Assembly (NCBI GenBank): GCA_013112725.1 | Contig: JABFFZ010000001.1 | Coordinates: forward strand, 1-64,000 | Direction: 5' to 3' | DNA length: 64,000 nucleotides | From: Chloroflexota bacterium | GTDB taxonomy: Bacteria; Chloroflexota; Anaerolineae; Promineifilales; Promineifilaceae | Shown: in pieces, positions 61,620 through 64,000 of the stretch | Numbering within the stretch: position 1 is the first letter of the stretch | Layout: each line of letters starts with the position of its first letter | Notes under the pieces: generated by a model | The model's database searches: none | Told to the model about the DNA's origin: nothing | What the model saw: only the letters and a program-made list of their open reading frames with translations | Made by a program: the position numbers and the translations under genes

Positions 61620-62081
61620 ATGAACGCTCTGGTCCTCGGCTACGGCAACCCCCTACGCGGCGATGATGGCGTGGGGTGGGTGGTGGCGGAACGGTTGCAG
61701 GGGATGGCGGGGATCACGGCCGTACCCCTGCACCAACTCTTGCCCGAACACGCCGATCTAATCCACACGGCCGTGCATGTCATCTTTGTGGACGCGGCGG
61801 TGGCGGGTGAGCCAGGTGCGGTACAGGTGCAAACCCTGGCTCCTGACCGGCACGGTCTGGCGGCGTCACACCAGATGAGTCCGGGGGTGTTATTGGCGAT
61901 GGCGGCGGAATTGTACGGCCGTTGTCCAACCGCCCACCTCATCACCATTACCGGCCAAAATTTTGCTTATAGTGAGACTCTCTCCCCACCTGTGCAAGAG
62001 AGTGTTTACCAGGTCGTTGGCTTTCTTGTAGCACAATTGATAGGGGAGTTGGTATCTGAAGATGCCAACGGGCGCATTTGA
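61620..62081 (+). CDS. Hydrogenase maturation protease (HoxW-like)
   Basis: 153 residues from ATG 61620. GYGNPLRGDDGVGWVVAERL and FVDAAVAGEPG with HQMSPGVLLAMAAELYG match the HycI/HoxW family, with the metal-binding acidic residues at the start. Probably processes HoxH, whose gene lies upstream; the other protease at 54278-54754 would serve MvhA. The two are related but clearly different in sequence. A gap of 32 bases leads to hypB. Confidence 0.88.
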   Translation: MNALVLGYGNPLRGDDGVGWVVAERLQGMAGITAVPLHQLLPEHADLIHTAVHVIFVDAAVAGEPGAVQVQTLAPDRHGLAASHQMSPGVLLAMAAELYGRCPTAHLITITGQNFAYSETLSPPVQESVYQVVGFLVAQLIGELVSEDANGRI

Positions 62082-62113
62082 GAATGCGCCCTCCTTCCGC
62101 AAAAGGATCAGCG

Positions 62114-62779
62114 ATGACGAAAGTAACTATTGTTGAAGAAATTATGAGCGCCAATGACCGGTTGGCGCAGCAAAACCGGGCGCTGCTGGACGCGCATAGC
62201 GTCTTTGCCATCAACGTCATGGCCTCGCCGGGCGCGGGCAAAACGAGCCTGATCCTGCGCACGATCACGGCCGTAGCCCCCTACCTCACCCTCGGCGTCA
62301 TCGAGGGCGACACCGCGCCCGTCACCATTGACGCCGACAAAGTGTTGGCCGCCGGGATGCCCGCCGTGCAGATCAACACCGGCGGCTCCTGCCACCTGGA
62401 AGCGAGCATGATGGCGAAGGCGTTACCGCAACTGCCACTGGCCGACCTGGATTTGCTGGTAGTGGAGAATGTGGGCAACCTGATCTGCCCGGCGGGGTTC
62501 AAGTTAGGCGCCCACGCCAACATCGTTGTTGCCAGCGTGCCGGAGGGGGACGACAAGCCCTACAAATACCCCGGCATTTACCGGGGCATTGACGCCCTCA
62601 TTTTGAACAAAACGGACTTGCTGCCCTACGTGGATTTCAACATCCCCTATTTCCGGCAGGGCATTGAACTGCTCAATTCCGAAGCGGCCTTTTTCCCGCT
62701 CTCCTGCAAAACAGGCGAGGGCTTTGCGGCGTGGATTGAGTGGCTGCTGGCTAAAGTGGGCGTGATGCGTGATGCGTGA
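62114..62779 (+). CDS. hypB: Hydrogenase nickel-insertion GTPase HypB
   Basis: 221 residues from ATG 62114 with AAAGGA. GTPase motifs: VMASPGAGKTSLILRT (G1), IEGDTAPVTIDA, INTGGSCHLEASMMAKAL with the metal-binding Cys-His, VVENVGNLICPAGFKLGAHAN (G3) and LNKTDLLPY (G4). No His-rich N-terminal tail. It supplies nickel with HypA. HypC, HypD, HypE and HypF are not in this window. Its last residues (VMRDA) are coded by a hairpin repeat and repeat the end of the DapA-family protein. Confidence 0.95.
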   Translation: MTKVTIVEEIMSANDRLAQQNRALLDAHSVFAINVMASPGAGKTSLILRTITAVAPYLTLGVIEGDTAPVTIDADKVLAAGMPAVQINTGGSCHLEASMMAKALPQLPLADLDLLVVENVGNLICPAGFKLGAHANIVVASVPEGDDKPYKYPGIYRGIDALILNKTDLLPYVDFNIPYFRQGIELLNSEAAFFPLSCKTGEGFAAWIEWLLAKVGVMRDA

Positions 62780-62822
62780 CAAGAGGTTTCACGCATCACG
62801 CATCACGGATTACCGATTACGC
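62763..62822. repeat. Hairpin shared by convergent hypB and serine hydrolase genes
   Basis: TGATGCGTGATGCGTGACAAG on the left, TCACGCATCACGCATCACGG on the right, then ATTACCGATTACG. It holds the stops of both genes (62777-62779 and 62803-62805). Confidence 0.85.
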
Positions 62823-63999
62823 TCTTCACCGCCGCTATCGCCGCCGGGTCATATAGTAACCAACGAGCAAATTCATCATGGGGTAGTGTCTCCCGCCACT
62901 GGCGGTAGGTGGGCTGGGGCAGGTCACGGAAGAAAAGGATGACGACGATGGGCGTCACCTCTTCCTTTGGATAGGCATAGTAAGCAGTGGCTAAAATGCC
63001 TGGCAGTGAGCCATTTTTATAGCCCAGGTTGCTAAACAACTCCTGATTATCGGCAAACACCATCGGCCATTCCAGATATTTACGCGCCAGGAAACTGCTC
63101 TCCGGGTTGCTGAGGCCGTTTTGGGCAATACGGGCCATGAGCGCGGCGTACTCCTGGGCGCTGCCGTGCGCGTTCAGAGCGTGGCTGAACAATCGCTGTG
63201 TCTGCACCGTCGGGCGGCGGTTTTCCTGGTGCCAGGCGCGTTCCGCTTCCCGAAACGCCGGGTCATTGATGTAAGCGTCGGCGAGTTGGCCGGCCTCACG
63301 GCCGTAACCCGCCCCATCGCTCATGTAGCTGCGCACGGCCGTGTCATCACTGCCGCTGCGGGTATGGTTGCTCATGGCCATAAACTGTCCTAACCAGGTA
63401 CAGGGCGCGGTCTGGCTGGTCAATCCTAAGGAAACGGCCGTTTGTTCCATCCGCTCCTGCCCCAACAACAAGTGCAAATAATCGGCGGCGGCATTGGAAC
63501 TGTGCCGGATCATCATCCAGGGCACATCGGCCAACTGCGCCTGGGGCGGGTTGCCGTTGATCAACCCCTTGTCTGTCAATTCTGCCAGCGCCCGGTTGTG
63601 TGATCGCAAATCGTAACCGGGCAAATAATAAGCGTCGAGTGTGTCCACCGGCACTGGCGCGGCGGGGTCGAGCTCCCCATTGCTCACCGCTTCCACATAA
63701 GCCACCAGGGGAATGAGCTTGACCACCGAGGCCAGCGGCATTTGCACGTCGGCATTCAGGTAGACGCCGTTAGCTTCGTTGCCCACGCGGTAGGCTACCA
63801 GTCCAACGTTGTCCGGGTGGTTGAGAATGTATTGCCAGGCAGCTACGGCCGTTTGCGGAATGCGGTTTTGCACGGCCGTCAGCGCCGCGGCACCCGGCGT
63901 CAGCGCCGTCGTTTGTGGCGTGGTGTGCGTGGGCAAGATGGGCAGCAGTTGGCCGCAGACGGGCGAGAGGGGGCCGGTGTAATAAGGCGTCGGTGTGGG
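62803..63999 (-). CDS. Class A beta-lactamase-like serine hydrolase, 5' end missing
   Basis: The frame stays open to the window edge (PTPTPYYTGPLSPVCGQLL near the end), so the true start lies beyond it; a TTG at 63936 is possible but would cut off a Pro/Thr linker. Visible: nearly 400 residues. Beta-lactamase fold motifs: ASVVKL (SxxK), RHSSNAAADYL (the SxN-type motif) and GYKNGSLPG (KTG-like, here KNG). The omega-loop Glu166 of true class A enzymes is not evident. More likely a cell-wall-related serine hydrolase on the outside of the cell than a resistance enzyme. The C-terminal VIGNP is coded by the hairpin repeat. Confidence 0.8.
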   Translation of the reverse strand, partial: PTPTPYYTGPLSPVCGQLLPILPTHTTPQTTALTPGAAALTAVQNRIPQTAVAAWQYILNHPDNVGLVAYRVGNEANGVYLNADVQMPLASVVKLIPLVAYVEAVSNGELDPAAPVPVDTLDAYYLPGYDLRSHNRALAELTDKGLINGNPPQAQLADVPWMMIRHSSNAAADYLHLLLGQERMEQTAVSLGLTSQTAPCTWLGQFMAMSNHTRSGSDDTAVRSYMSDGAGYGREAGQLADAYINDPAFREAERAWHQENRRPTVQTQRLFSHALNAHGSAQEYAALMARIAQNGLSNPESSFLARKYLEWPMVFADNQELFSNLGYKNGSLPGILATAYYAYPKEEVTPIVVILFFRDLPQPTYRQWRETLPHDEFARWLLYDPAAIAAVKSVIGNP

Positions 64000-64000
64000 C

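Noticed and set aside
62803..63999. A true antibiotic-resistance beta-lactamase
   Set aside because: The third motif is KNG rather than KTG and the omega-loop Glu is not evident, so a cell-wall-related serine hydrolase is more likely.

Overview
The window reads as chromosomal DNA of a Chloroflexota bacterium, most like the Anaerolineae-type lineages. This is inferred from gene character only: an unusually long SecA, secreted proteins with SH3b repeats and Pro/Thr linkers, lipoproteins with a valine-rich VEVTRIVEV stalk, a many-GAF histidine kinase, and a group 3c (Mvh/Hdr) plus a group 3d (Hox) [NiFe] hydrogenase side by side. GC content is moderately high and coding density is high. I see no rRNA, tRNA, CRISPR, phage or intact insertion sequence.

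Layout. 1-7.1 kb: a truncated murJ, a membrane protein of unknown function, and a 1469-residue secreted glycoside hydrolase (GH16) whose divergent neighbour is a LacI-type regulator with two operator-like palindromes between them. 7.3-18 kb: rRNA methyltransferase-like protein, lipid kinase, P-loop kinase, mutM, adenosine deaminase, a five-GAF histidine kinase. 18.4-25 kb (minus strand): secA, then the methylmalonyl-CoA set (B12-binding subunit, meaB) coupled to prs. 25.2-33.7 kb: SH3b protein, Zn/Mn ABC transporter with a Fur-family regulator, ribosomal proteins L33 and L28, HAD phosphatase, DapA-family aldolase, class III aminotransferase, clpS. 34-46.9 kb: an electron-transfer locus with four multihaem cytochromes (8, 14, 10 and 8 CxxCH motifs, 40 in all), a b-type cytochrome, a PAS histidine kinase, a Tat-exported ferredoxin subunit and an NrfD-type membrane subunit. 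47.3-54.8 kb: hdrC-hdrB-hdrA-mvhD-mvhG-mvhA and a maturation protease. 54.8-62.8 kb: a lone cNMP-binding domain, a broken DUF4160/DUF2442 pair, hypA, hoxEFUYH, a second protease, hypB. The end holds a partial beta-lactamase-like serine hydrolase.

How the parts fit. HoxEFUYH would couple H2 to NAD(P); MvhADG-HdrABC would couple H2 oxidation to flavin-based bifurcation; the Tat ferredoxin/NrfD module and the multihaem cytochromes could link the quinone pool to periplasmic or extracellular acceptors. This combined picture is inference.

Two window-wide signals are not ordinary genes. First, the palindrome ACGGCCGT occurs about 114 times by hand count, where about 1-2 are expected, almost all inside genes on both strands: a highly iterated palindrome comparable in style to cyanobacterial HIP1. 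Second, most intergenic gaps are filled by imperfect hairpins built from short repeated words (several families), and in at least 20 genes the stop codon itself lies within or directly against such a hairpin.
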